Part shown: in pieces, positions 13,994-24,751 of the stretch
Layout: each line of letters opens with the position of its first letter
How positions within the stretch are numbered: position 1 is the stretch's first letter
Source of the DNA: Galdieria partita
Lineage: Eukaryota > Rhodophyta > Bangiophyceae > Galdieriales > Galdieriaceae
DNA: 64,000 bases
Reading direction: 5' to 3'
NCBI GenBank assembly: GCA_025991245.1
Contig: BQMJ01000016.1
Span: 62,001 to 126,000 of the forward strand
Notes under the pieces: model-generated
Database searches by the model: none
What the model was told of the DNA's origin: nothing
Seen by the model: the letters and a program-made list of their open reading frames with translations, nothing else
Made by a program: the position numbers and the translations under genes

Positions 13994-15201
13994 ATGGACT
14001 ATACAACACAGGAAGAGTCCCTAGACTCTTTTCTGCTTTCAGTTTTGCAAAACAACAAGAACCGTGATACGTTGAAAAAGTTGGAGGAAACCCTTAACCA
14101 GTTTGTAAAGAATAGCGAACTGCAACGTTTGGAATTTCCACCAAAGACTGCTTTTCAAAGAAGAATAATTCATAGAGTAGCTCTACGCTATGGATTGGAC
14201 AACTTGTTGTTGGCGGCAGAGAATAATGGGACCAACAGTGACAAGAGGCGTCTCATTTTGTTGAAGACAGAGCATACCAAGATACCCAATGTTTTGTTGT
14301 CAGAATGGGACAAGTCGGTTCCAAAGAGAGGAGTAGTTAATGAATTACGGCAAACCCCGACAGAGAATACCAACAACAAACCATTTTTCTTAAAGAGAAA
14401 TGAGCCGAATGGCGTACAGCGAACTTTGCATCGTTCTTCTTCGTGTGGTGGACTAGAGGCAGGTACAGGGAACGTTATTCGTGGGGTAACAGAAGAAGAA
14501 TATCAGAAAGCCAGAGCAAGAATTTTCAATAGTAACAGTGTGTCTCAGTGTTCCCAAACACAAGTTGGCACAAAGATGACTGTTTCAGAAGAACTAAGCT
14601 GCATTCCATCCCCCGATATTCCTAGTCATAGTTTTCAACCGTTTTTAGCAACCGATGAAACTAGAACTGGGGAAGATAATTGGGTGACTTTTGTGGAGGA
14701 GAAAGAAACAGAAAATGATGTTTATGATCCTGACTTTGATAGGAGCTACAGCAGATGGGGTGCCACAATACCCATGTCGACTTGCGCTAATAATTCAAGT
14801 CAAAACTTAACAGATTCATATCCTCATTCAACGCAGCTCAGACCACCCATAGTTGGCAACTATATCAATCAGCATTATACATTTGCCAGTAAAAATCAGG
14901 TAAGTAAGACTTGAAGATGGAATAAGTTTTATCTGAATATGTTTAGAATGCACCCTTGAAAGGTTTGGAGTCTTCTTCCATGATGCCTCGAAATATTTCG
15001 CCTGATCATTCTTTGACGTCCTCCTATCCTTCTTTACAGTTTCCCAGTTATCAGTTGCATTGCAGTTTTGGTGACTCTTCACAAGTAGTTGGTTATATAC
15101 CCAATAACTCTGTTTCAACAACTTCAAATGATACATCCATCTATTTATCGAAAGATCCGTCTTCCTATATTCACGAATTTCCTCCGCTGGGCCGTACATA
15201 A
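13994..15201 (+). CDS. R3H-SUZ domain RNA-binding protein
   Basis: Exons 13994-14899 and 14947-15201 (47-nt intron, canonical GTAAGT donor) give 386 residues. An R3H domain lies at about residues 30-80 (LEFPPKTAFQRRIIHRVA), and a SUZ-like motif follows at about 165 (TEEEYQKARARIF). The rest is Ser/Asn/Thr-rich and disordered, ending with FPPLGRT. This R3H-SUZ order is that of R3HDM/ARPP21/Encore proteins, which bind single-stranded RNA. The CDS frame has no earlier ATG, though a non-ATG open stretch runs back to 13934. It converges on the SWIM gene across a 77-nt interval holding an AT palindrome. Confidence 0.85.
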
Positions 15202-15225
15202 ATCACATATCCTATCTATATTTAT

Positions 15226-15258
15226 CGATATATATATTATATGTATATATATATATCG
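15226..15258. repeat. AT-dinucleotide inverted repeat between convergent genes
   Basis: A 33-base run of alternating A and T is bounded by CGATATATATA on the left and TATATATATCG on the right, so it can fold back on itself. It sits in the 77-nt gap between the stop codons of the R3H gene and the SWIM gene. It may serve both 3' ends or simply be a microsatellite. Confidence 0.6.
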
Positions 15259-15278
15259 GTAGCTCAAAAAGTAAAACT

Positions 15279-17750
15279 TTAAGTTTCTTCTTTTTCTCGT
15301 AGACCTGCAAGTTTATCTCGAATACTTCGCTTAGGTTTCTTGTCCATATGGAGAAATTGTTCCAAACTATCTTCAACATTTCGGATTGGTATCGTTTCAC
15401 AAGAATCATTCCTTTCCTCCTTGCTTGTTAATGGAATCTCCAAAGTGTTGCAAGTTGTACCCATATTGGATGAACTACCAAAGAACATCGCATTTGACTC
15501 GTCAACATTCTCTCCAGCATCCACTGAAAGTATTCTTTCATGCGCAATAGCTGGCTGAATCTGTGGTTGCTCTTCATCCGATTCGTCTCCGAACAATAAA
15601 TGTTTGTAAAATGTATCGGATGTCGACTTGGATGGCATCGTCTCACTGTCTTGTTGACTTGTCGTATCATAAGTTGGAAATACGTCTATTTGTTGTTGAA
15701 CAGTCTTCGTATTCGCTCCACTCGGTTCCCAACTGTTGGTTTCCGATTCTGACTCGCTGGCTTCAACTCGAGAAACCTTTCTTTTCAATGGTTTCCTTTT
15801 TCTGGATTGAGGTTCATTCTTAGTAACAATACTAGGTGTCACAAAAGCTGGTAGTCTTCTAGGCGCATTTGGCTTCACTATTCTAGTTGGACTGTTGTTG
15901 CTAGTTTCGTCCTTGTGAAGATCATCGTCATCTACATTGTAGAATGGGGGTAAAGTATTCTTTTGGGTTTCTTCTCTTTTTGTTGTATGTTGAGTTTCCA
16001 TAAGGTCGTTCTTCCTTTCTTCCTTCCCATTATCAACCACTTCTTCACTCAACTCTTGTTGCGTTAATAAATGATAAACCCGAATCATCAAAGCCAAAAT
16101 ATGTTTGCAAAAAAGGAACGCACTTTGTTGTGTATTCTTTTGCTTACAAAAATAAGGACAATCACATTGAGTGGATTTCAAAGCTGGAGGATTGTCTTGT
16201 ATAGAAAATGAAACGTGATAATAACTGCCCAATTGACTTGCTTCCATAATACATTCCGCTTCATTGGATGATGGAAATAATACTTGTACGCGGTGTTTCG
16301 CTAACAACTGTTCAGCATTTTCCAATAATCTGGGATGGAAACTTGCGTAACGTCGAATGCTTTCCTTATCTAAGAGACTACAATAAGCAGGATTCATATT
16401 CACAAGAGCTTCGTTGCTTGACGTTGCTGATGAAATGCATTTCTCTGTTTGTTGATTATCAGGTTGTGAATCCACATGAGAATCACAAGCTTTCACAACA
16501 CACATTTCTAACAGGCACATTCCTTGATGCTCTAAATACCAATTGTCCAAAAACTGTTCTGGACACTTCCAAACCGCGCTTTTCCACTTGAGATTCCATT
16601 TGTGGGATAAATGCTGCCATATGTTGTCATCTTTTCTGCCTTGCATAATACTTTCCAAGTCAACAGCAGGGACGAACGAAGAATCTACACTGTCCTTTAA
16701 ACCTTGTTCAAAAAGAACAAAGGCAACCGACGGATAAGATAATAGAGATGACATCAAAATGTATCCAGCTTTGAATAGATCATCGGAGTCTTTCCATAAT
16801 CCATCCCTCCATAACTGAATGCTCACGACTGTTCGGTTCAACTGATAAGCCAAAGTCTTCGTATAATTCAATATATTGTTCGCTGTCTCCGAGTAGTCCA
16901 ATACAACTAAAATACTTTCCCTAGTTAAAAAGGTTTAGCTGATTATCTTGCCAGTCATATCACACTGACTTTGGAATCCATTCCAACAACTTGTCAAGTT
17001 GTTGTTCTGTCGCACTTGAAATGGTGTGAATAGTGGAAATGCGAAGAAATACGAACAAGGCAACAGACTCTTCATTATTCATTACCTCTACTTGACTGCA
17101 TATCTGTTGTTGATCAACTGATAGGCTTTTGTATCCTATTGAAACAAGTATCACACAAGTTGTTATATTCACAAGACTCATCTTCACCAGTATTCAAACA
17201 TACCGTTTTCTTCCGTCAAAGAAATGATTTCGTCGAGGTTTTCACTTGTTTCCCAAGCCGATAGGAAGACAGATTCTGCGTAAATTTGCTGAGCTAGTTG
17301 TTGACATAAGATTTGCTTCGAAAGGGCTGCTCTAGCCAAACTATTCTTTGCCATCTCAAACTTTCTTAGTTCACTCGCTACTCTTTTCAACATTCCCTCT
17401 CTACAAATACCAAAGTCTGTTACTCTCAATAGAAACTTGCCAACCACCACTTCCACTTGACTTAGCCTCTTAATTATAGCTCTTTGGATTTCTTCCAATA
17501 AAGGTATATCACCTTGTTCGTCTTCTATGATTGCAATTGGATATTCTGAGAGGTGTTGACTGACTTGCTTACAAAAGCGACCTAATCCTGCTTCTGGACG
17601 TCGAAGAAAGAAATAAAAAGGAGAAAAGCGACCATGTACCAGATAGTCCTCATAATTATCCGGAAGTGTCAATATTTCTTGTTGTGTCCTTATTGGAGAT
17701 AACTTATCTAAACCTGGAGCTCCACATACGAGAAATAACATCTTCTTCAT
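15279..17750 (-). CDS. large SWIM zinc-finger protein with N-terminal P-loop-like segment
   Basis: Three exons (17750-17204, 17135-16964, 16920-15279), introns 68 and 43 nt, join in phase to 786 residues. A SWIM finger (CxCx-n-CxH) is seen as CDCPYF followed by LFCKHILALM, at about residues 480-515. The first residues, LFLVCGAPGLDKLSP, look like a Walker A loop that has lost the GK[S/T]. A long acidic, Ser-rich tail ends in a basic helix. SWIM fingers bind DNA or mediate protein contacts. The second intron donor (GTGATA) is weak, and a two-gene reading (15279-16901 separate from the upstream exons) is possible. Function unknown. Confidence 0.6.
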
Positions 17751-17792
17751 TCTCTCTCCAATAAGATGGGGAAGAGACGAAAATGTTCACTT

Positions 17793-18872
17793 TTATTTTT
17801 CATCGCAAAGTTTCCAATCTTCTTGAAACAAAGAAGACTCAAAATACAGTTGTAGTGCTCCACGATGTTCTGGCATGATCTTTTCATTCTCCTGAAAGAA
17901 TTTTTCTACTTGACGAATATTACAGAATAGTATTCGATTTGCTTCCGTATGAATACTTTGACAACAAAAGCGAGCTTCAATCTACAACTCATAAGAATAG
18001 AATAACATAATCTTACAATGCAATACCTCAGACTTGGATAAAGTGATTCTGGTATGACCTACAAGTACTGGTCTTTTATCTCTTTCTCTTTGAACCATTC
18101 CTAACATATGTAACGTGGACAACTCACTCGGTTTAAGTCCTACTTCCTCAGTTACTTCCATTATAATACTGTTGTACAATTCTCTCTCAATTGATAGGCA
18201 CATGTCTCTAGTTCCTTCATAGGATTGAGTTTGAAGATCATCCTTTATATTCACATGGCTTGGTTCTGGATGTCCTCCTGGTAAAACCCATCTACCAGCT
18301 CCTTCACCTACTTGTTCACTTCGTTCTAACAATATTATAAAGTTATCACAAGTTAATACTATTCCTGCATTTCCTAGTGGCAAAGGAAGGTGTCGTTCAG
18401 GAGATCCTTCTTCAGGAGATTGGAAAAAAGTGAGAGGACTGGCTAGTGCTCAACATGAATAAAGTCTCCATTGACCAAGAAACTTATTCCTTACCCAAAC
18501 TACTTGAGCTCTGGTAAGTGGCGTAATCAGTTAAACCCAAGTTCAGCTTGACGACGACACTAGAACCCTGTGCCTGAAAAGTTGTATAACTGTCTACGCG
18601 AAACTTGAGAGCATTCCACATTTTCGGGTTTGCTTCGTTTCTTCTTTTCCTAGTTTCTACTCAATATCCAAACAAATCACTATTTTCTATACTTGCCACA
18701 TATCCTTTACAGTATCTTCCACAGTCTTGTCAGGATGTGGTATCCGGTTATAGTCTGAGTGAAAATTTATTTTCAACACTCCATTTCCGCAAGTAGCAGG
18801 TGGTTCTGTCTTGAAACAAATCTTCCAACCACCTTTTCCAAAGTTATCGGGTAAGGTTTCACTGGAACCCAT
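17793..18872 (-). CDS. NUDT22: NUDT22-like Nudix hydrolase
   Basis: Four exons (18872-18697, 18649-18495, 18442-18027, 17981-17793) give 311 residues, close to the roughly 300 of the family. The N-terminal NUDT22 module is recognisable (WKRRNEANPKMWNALKFR, then LNLGLTDYATY). The Nudix part has WVLPGGHPEP near residue 165 and EVTEEVGL, with a long insertion inside the Nudix box as in NUDT22. The end, MPEHRGALQLYF, matches the family C-terminus. NUDT22 splits UDP-glucose and UDP-galactose. Intron 1 (18650-18696) has a GC donor; only that donor keeps the conserved Trp-x-x-Arg in frame. Other introns are 52 and 45 nt, GT-AG. Confidence 0.85.
18650..18696 (-). other. GC-AG intron in the NUDT22-like gene
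   Basis: A 47-nt intron with donor GCAAGTATAG and acceptor AACTAG. The donor matches the classic GC-donor consensus. Phase 2 on both sides restores TGG-AAA (Trp-Lys). The GT alternative three bases upstream would delete the conserved Trp, and the GT at CAA-GTATAG does not match the phase of any acceptor. Confidence 0.75.
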
Positions 18873-19126
18873 TCACTTGCTGACCACTTTTGAGATACAA
18901 ACGCAATTTCTTCAAGATTGACGGAGCACAGGAGAAACATGCAAAGAGAAAGAAAAATACAGAGTTTTTATTTCTTTAAAAAGGACGCCAAGTAGTTTGT
19001 AGAATATAATTTGTGATGGAAATATTTCATAGAAGAAGAGATAGGAAAGAAGAGGAGAACATGTGAAAGAGAGAATTGAAAAGTATTGAGGGACATTATT
19101 GGGACGGGCTGTGCTGTGAACTTTAG

Positions 19127-19445
19127 ATGGTTGAAAGTGAGTTCAAGGTAGCTGAAACTTGGGATAGAACTTTGGAACTGGGTATCAAAAGAGTTGCATA
19201 TGGAGTTTTACTAGGTTCAGTTACTGCATTCGTTTTGTTCCGTAAGATTCTCATTTTCAGCAAAGCTACTCACGTCTAGACGATATTCAGGGTCGCCGTT
19301 AACCAGAGTTGCAGTTTCGAGTTTCGGAGGTGGTATAGGTTTTGGAATGACTTATAGTGACGCAAAGCGGGATTTTGAAAAACTCAGACCAGCCTCACCT
19401 CCCTCGACTCAAGGATTGACGGATAGCTTATCTTTGAATAACTAG
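19127..19445 (+). CDS. MIC10: MICOS subunit MIC10
   Basis: Two exons (19127-19241, 19291-19445; 49-nt intron) give 89 residues. The protein has two hairpin membrane segments rich in glycine, with FGGGIGFGMTYSDAKRDF, the hallmark Gly-rich second helix and Tyr-Ser-x-x motif of Mic10/MINOS1. Length matches the family (75-100). MIC10 oligomers bend the inner mitochondrial membrane at crista junctions. The first helix contains YGVLLGSVTAF. The gene is too short and too split to appear in open-frame scans. It is divergent from the NUDT22-like gene across 254 nt. Confidence 0.9.
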
Positions 19446-19566
19446 CTATGTCCATGAAATAGATATATAAAAGCTTATTTTCTGTTTTGTTCCAAAGAGG
19501 ACCTTATAAGCTACATAGGATTGTGTGTAACTTGTTCATTGCTTACTTGTAAGCCGTTGGTGGGAC

Positions 19567-20905
19567 ATGGGGAGGTATAGTTGGATAGTTGGACGAGTTG
19601 TTTCGAGACTCAACTATTCTACAGACGTTGTACCCAAAACTCACCCATTCAAGCCAACTCATAGTTCTCCTGGAAGAGCACACCGTAACAAAGTATTTTC
19701 TGTGGATCCCAGTTGGAAGGGCAAAGTCGTAGCAGGAGGAGCTCGACTCTCTGATGGAGTACCCACAGAAACTTTAAGTGTACACTTTTATGGAACTTCT
19801 TCTTCCGGTTATGCATCCCATCGATGGTTTACTTCGATAGGCTTGAAATTATGTTTTCATAATACACCAGAGTATTTGTTGTTGTTTGATGCGGGTGAAG
19901 GTACTTGTCGCCGATTGCTTGAGTGGTAAGAAGAACAATTCTATCTATCTACCTATCTATATAACAACTTAAAGTGGTACGGCACCTTGTAATCTCGATT
20001 ATATTTTTATAACTCATCTACACGCCGACCACATTTTGGGTCTTCCTTCATTGGTCATAAGTGCAGCAGACAGAAGTAAACCATTGCATATTTATGGACC
20101 AGAAGGTATTCGTTACTTTTTAAGAAGTGCTTTGTTATCTGCCAGAGTTCGAGTTCCAGTTCCTATCCATACTCATGAACTCGTCTTACCTGAACAAACC
20201 AAAAGAAATCAACCCATTAGACAACCTTTGCCACCTTATAGAACGGAAGTAGAAGATACCGACATTTATCCGGATGACAAAGGTATTTATAGAGTAGTGA
20301 ACACGAAAGGGTTTACTTTGACTGCTAGTCGATTGGTACACCCTGTTCCTTGTTTTGGTTATGTGTTTGAAGAGTCTTCCAAAGTACATTTAAGTGAGGA
20401 AAAGTTTCAACAATTGGGAGTACCGCGTGGTGCTGTTCGTAGAAGATTAGCACAAGGCCAGACTGTAACTATTTCTGGTGGTCGTGTAGTGAAACCGAAT
20501 CAAGTCATGAGTGGAATACGTCCAGGAAGAAAAGTCACCATTGCATTGGATACTAGTGACTCTAGTTCATTGGCTTGTTTAGCGGAACAGTCTTCACTAT
20601 TGATACATGATGCTACCCATTTAGAAGATTGCTTGGAGGAATCTATTCAAAGTGGTCATTCCACAGCAAAGATGGCTGGTGTTTTTGCGAGACAAGTGAA
20701 TGCAGAGTTTTTAGCACTTACACATATTAGTCCTCGAATTTGGTCTTCCGATACTGAACAACAAATGATAAGAGAAGCACTTGCAGGATTTGGAAAGCGT
20801 GGAAGATGTATGATTGCAGAAGATATGTGTAGAATAGACTTGGAAGAGCGTGAAATGACGGAAAATGTTGCACAAAGTGTGCATGCAGAGCCCTTACATT
20901 CTTAG
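19567..20905 (+). CDS. tRNase Z (short form), organelle-type leader
   Basis: Exons 19567-19925 and 19975-20905 (49-nt intron) give 429 residues. The metal-binding motif HLHADHILGL is at about residues 132-141, built just after the splice. Further metallo-beta-lactamase ligands are in HPVPCFGYV, ALDTSDS and LTHISPR. The family removes the 3' trailer of tRNA precursors. The first 60 or so residues are basic with Ser and Arg (MGRYSWIVGRVVSRLNYS) and look like a mitochondrial or plastid leader, accounting for the length beyond the usual short form. The intron holds a small CTAT-type microsatellite near 19941-19961. Confidence 0.92.
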
Positions 20906-21036
20906 GTAAACATTGTATTACTTTAAGTTTGATATCTCCATGAGATATTTCTTATCTTTGCTTTCTTCTGCAAAGTATAAGATTATATATCTCGAGAGAT
21001 ATAACAACACACCTTTGTTCTATATACAATCACACA

Positions 21037-22485
21037 TTAGTCCATATTGTTTTCCGAAATGGAATGTACTGAGAGCCATGCCCAGTCTTCATCATTCGGA
21101 GGAGCCAATCCCAATCGGCGAGCAACTTGTACAATACCGCCATAACTCTCCATAGTATGAACAAGATCCTCTCTTCCATTCGACAACATACAATGTTTGG
21201 AAGGGATTCGAATCATTCCTTCCACTACACTGCAATGTTGTCTCGTAAACTCCAAACAATCGATCGCAAACTCAATAGAAAAAGGACCCCAATTCAATAG
21301 ACGATTCTTTCCAGTGTTATGATGTAACTTTAAACCTAAACGTGCACCCAATGCTATATTGCCACCGTGACGGAGAATCAGAGTAGCTAAATCAGGCCTT
21401 CCTGCCAATCGAAAAGTACGATAAGAAGGCATCATTCCTATCCACTTATGCTGGAGACAAAATTGATGAATTTCTTTTACTAAATACAGAAATTCCTCAA
21501 AGTATCTAAACAACAATTGAGTACATATCTTGGATATAGTACAAAGTTTAACCGACCTCCAATCTTGATTGCAATGTAAACCCAAATGTGAGGCGACCCT
21601 TCGTTCTCCTCCTTTACGTGCAATTGCATACCAAATATCGCCTCTTCCTTTAGACAAGAGTTGTTGACTTGCAGGAACGATGCGTTGATTGAATTCATTC
21701 TGCTTACAAAAGTCTTCCAATTCTTTGGCAATATTATTTATATCTGTCCAATAACCATAAGTCCTCTTTCCTGGTGCACAATCTCCAACATGAGTAGTCA
21801 CTGGCAATTGTCTTTTCTTTCGGGTCTTTTTGGGTACTTCAAACCCCAATCGTTGTGCAATCTTCTCATAGTGAGATCTTCCAGCACAAATCTTGTTCAT
21901 GAGAACAGGTTTGTATCTTCTGATAGTTTCTCTTGACGGCATCTCATTCTTTGGCAAGTTTCTTTCTTTCATAAGTTCAACAACTTGTTGAGTGAGACTC
22001 TCCAACTCTCGGTCACGTAACATAGTACGAGTGTGGTTCCCCATCCTTTGTCTGGATAGTTGCCAACCCAACTTTTGTGAAACTATTTGAGGTCCTCCAT
22101 GCTTTGCTATTGCTTCTACTAGTATGTGAGCACCTTTTGTTCTCAAGAATAGGTTGGTTGGCAATACTCCAACTGGGTAGCTGTACGTAGCACAAAAGTC
22201 TGCAAGTTGGTTGGATAAGTTTTCAAAGTTTTCCCAAAAAGGATCCAAGTCTATCTTTCTATCCTTTTGGAACTTTGAAGGTTTGTTAGGAAAGGGTTTC
22301 TCATTGACTGCTTCTTGGGAGACCATTCTTGGCACGGAAAGTTTGTAGCTGTCATAGCATAATTGTACATTACCTTTTAACTTTAGATAATTACAGGTAT
22401 ATAAATAATTATCCTGCAAGTTTTTGTAGTTTCTGATATGAACAGCCAAAGTAGGATGAAACGTCAAACAACTCGAGTCTCTCAT
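21037..22485 (-). CDS. HGG/LGL tandem-repeat protein, probably organellar
   Basis: The open frame codes 482 residues made largely of about five repeats of 65-75 residues. Each repeat has an aromatic-rich start, a helix ending in FC, then a Pro-x-x-x-x-Leu region, and closes with an HGG or KGG/YGG turn and a leucine-glycine helix. Seen copies of the closing unit are AIAKHGGPQIVSQKLGW, AIARKGGERRVASHLGL, LILRHGGNIALGARLGL and MESYGGIVQVARRLGL. A 51-nt in-frame stretch at 21506-21556 is probably an intron. I know similar repeats only as uncharacterised proteins of algae. A role in organelle nucleic-acid binding is a guess. Its start is 43 nt from the divergent aminoacylase start. Confidence 0.7.
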   Translation of the reverse strand: MRDSSCLTFHPTLAVHIRNYKNLQDNYLYTCNYLKLKGNVQLCYDSYKLSVPRMVSQEAVNEKPFPNKPSKFQKDRKIDLDPFWENFENLSNQLADFCATYSYPVGVLPTNLFLRTKGAHILVEAIAKHGGPQIVSQKLGWQLSRQRMGNHTRTMLRDRELESLTQQVVELMKERNLPKNEMPSRETIRRYKPVLMNKICAGRSHYEKIAQRLGFEVPKKTRKKRQLPVTTHVGDCAPGKRTYGYWTDINNIAKELEDFCKQNEFNQRIVPASQQLLSKGRGDIWYAIARKGGERRVASHLGLHCNQDWRSVKLCTISKICTQLLFRYFEEFLYLVKEIHQFCLQHKWIGMMPSYRTFRLAGRPDLATLILRHGGNIALGARLGLKLHHNTGKNRLLNWGPFSIEFAIDCLEFTRQHCSVVEGMIRIPSKHCMLSNGREDLVHTMESYGGIVQVARRLGLAPPNDEDWAWLSVHSISENNMD

Positions 22486-22528
22486 TCTGTCACAAGCGAT
22501 CGATCATCCTCGCTTGGCTGCTTTTCCT

Positions 22529-24097
22529 ATGAAGATATTCTATTCCTTATTCGGGTTGATCTTGTATCTATCCTTATGGACCGAAGCTCAAGAAACGGAA
22601 AACTTGGCAGTGTCCAACTTGCAAAAGTATATTCAAAGTAAGCTATCTACATTCCTATTGGCGTTGGATTGAATATATAAAGTACGTACCGAGCAACCTC
22701 ACCCCGATTATACTTCTGCAGTTGAGTTTTTGAAGCAATTGGCAACAGAAATAGGCTTAGAGGTGAGTATATCAACACGTTCACATAATATACATCTCAT
22801 TCAATGTAGACCCAATTGTTGGAACTTGTACCAGGGAAACCCATCTTTCTAGCTTGGTTACGGGGATCGAACGAAAGTAGATCGACCATTTTACTCAATT
22901 CACATATGGATGTGGTTCCTGTAGAACTTGAAGGTTGGAGCAAAGACCCTTTTGCGGCCACAATGGAAGGAGATAAAATCTATGGTAGAGGTACTCAGGA
23001 CATGAAGGTGAGATATCCTATCGTTCAAGATCCCATTCTCATATGATGTATATAGAGTGTTACTATTCAATACTTTGAAGCTCTGAGGAATCTCATTCAA
23101 CAAGGTTGGAAGCCGGATCAAACTATTTTGCTTTCTGTAGTACCAGACGAAGAGATTGGAGGTGCTGAAGGAATGGGAGTGTTTGTAGAGTCTGAAGAAT
23201 TCAAAAAGTGGAACATAAGTTTTGAATTGGATGAAGGTTTAGCGAATCCTCAATCTTTTATGTGGTTGTATTATGGAGAACGACAACCTTGGTGGCTTAG
23301 TATTGGAGCTATGGATCAACCTGTTCATGGAGCAACATTGCCCAATCATACAGCCATTCAATACTTATACGAGATAGAACAAAAAGTTGTCGAATTTCGA
23401 AAGCAACAAGAAGAGAAAGTGAGTCAAGGAATACCTTTAGGAGATGTTATTGGAATCAATCTCGTTTATCTTCGTTCTGGAGTAACCAAAGATAATCATA
23501 GTTATGTGATGAATATGGTCCCAGGAATAGCTGAGTTAGGTTTGGATATTCGAGTGCCTCCCACAAGAAAGCATAGCGAAGAAATGAATCAAATTCTATC
23601 GGATTGGTTATCATGTCCTCCAATAACGAGCCAATGGAGTGGCACTTGTAGTCATTATTACTACAAGTTTATTCACAAAGTTGATATTCCTCAAGTAACT
23701 AGCACAGATCCCGTGGAGAATCGCTATTACCAAGTGATAGAACAAGTCTTCAACGAATTATCCATTTCTTATCAAACTGCAATATTTCCTGCTTCAACAG
23801 ATGCACGTTATTTGAGAGAAAAGAATATTCCTTGTTTTGGGTTTAGGTAAGTTTCTGAAATGCAATAATGATTGGAGAAAATATTTGAACGATCATAGTC
23901 CTATTCATTCGACTCCAGTATTATTACATGACAATGATGAATATATTCCCAAAGACATATTTCTCAAAGGAATTCCCATTTATGAAAGACTTATTCAAGC
24001 GCTAAGTACTTTGGATTCTCAAGCAACCCCAAATGACAACTCTATCCCAAAAGATATCACCCATTCTATGTCGAGCACTCCTCATGAAGAACTTTGA
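22529..24097 (+). CDS. ACY1: aminoacylase-1 with N-terminal signal sequence
   Basis: Five exons (22529-22637, 22683-22762, 22810-23007, 23056-23846, 23899-24097) with introns of 45-52 nt give 458 residues. M20 metallopeptidase motifs are clear: LNSHMDVVP (first metal His and Asp), GRGTQDMK (bridging Asp), VPDEEIGG (catalytic Glu pair) and TPVLLHDNDEY (C-terminal His). The last splice restores CFGFSPIHSTP. The enzyme frees acetate from N-acetyl amino acids. Unusually for a normally cytosolic enzyme, the start MKIFYSLFGLILYLSLW followed by TEAQ is a good signal peptide or membrane anchor. Confidence 0.92.
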
Positions 24098-24179
24098 TAT
24101 GGTTTTCTTCTAAAAAGGAATTCTTTCTTATTCAAGTTTTAACCCTAAGCCTAATAAATATATATATATTTGTTCCTAG

Positions 24180-24747
24180 TCAAACTTGTCTCATCCAGTC
24201 CAATCTTTCCATACTTTTAGCAATAACAGCCATTTCATTCTGTGAATAGGATAAACTTGCTTCATAAGCTCCCACTACTGCTTCCGTTATGGAGTTGGAT
24301 ATCTATCCAATATATTTCAACCTTCAACAACCGCATTCTAACAACTCACCACTTGAACATCTCCTACTGAAAGCAACTTTTCATCCACTTGTACACCAAA
24401 AGGTACCTGATTGCCTGAGTATTGGGCTTCCACCCATCCATCAACCGACTTTGTGGGTTAACCTTCAACGTAATCCATCATTTCTTTTGTCTTACTTTAC
24501 TTTTCACTCTTATGGAGGAAAGCTGTTGTTGAAGTTGTTGACTGCACTGCGCAAGCAACTGTGCTTTCTCAACAGCTCTTCTCCATTCTTCTCCGCTGTC
24601 TTTCTCCAAGGAAGACGAAGAGTTGTGCATTTGAACAACTCGACAACATCTTGAAAATCGAAAAGACTTGGACTGCTTCCAACAAGTCCAACCACCACTG
24701 CTTGGTAACGACAAGTCACAGATAAATCCCATCTTTTCGCAAACCAT
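24180..24747 (-). CDS. YbaB/EbfC-family nucleoid-associated protein, organelle-type leader
   Basis: Exons 24747-24496, 24448-24350 and 24302-24180 (introns both 47 nt) give 157 residues. After a Ser/Cys/Arg leader of about 40 residues come a Gln-rich helix and the YbaB beta-sheet core with YSGNQVPFGVQVDEKLL, then SITEAVVGAYEASL. The SGNQ-x-P motif and following Ala-Tyr helix resemble cyanobacterial and plastid YbaB rather than Escherichia coli YbaB. The family binds DNA as dimers. The longest ATG begins 4 nt after the stop of the gamma-CA-like gene; other in-frame ATGs are at 24732 and 24630, and the last would lack the leader. Confidence 0.72.
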
Positions 24748-24751
24748 TTAT

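Noticed and set aside
24289-24654. 121-residue plus-strand frame after aminoacylase
   Set aside because: It is antisense to the three exons of the YbaB-like gene, which have correct phases and family motifs.
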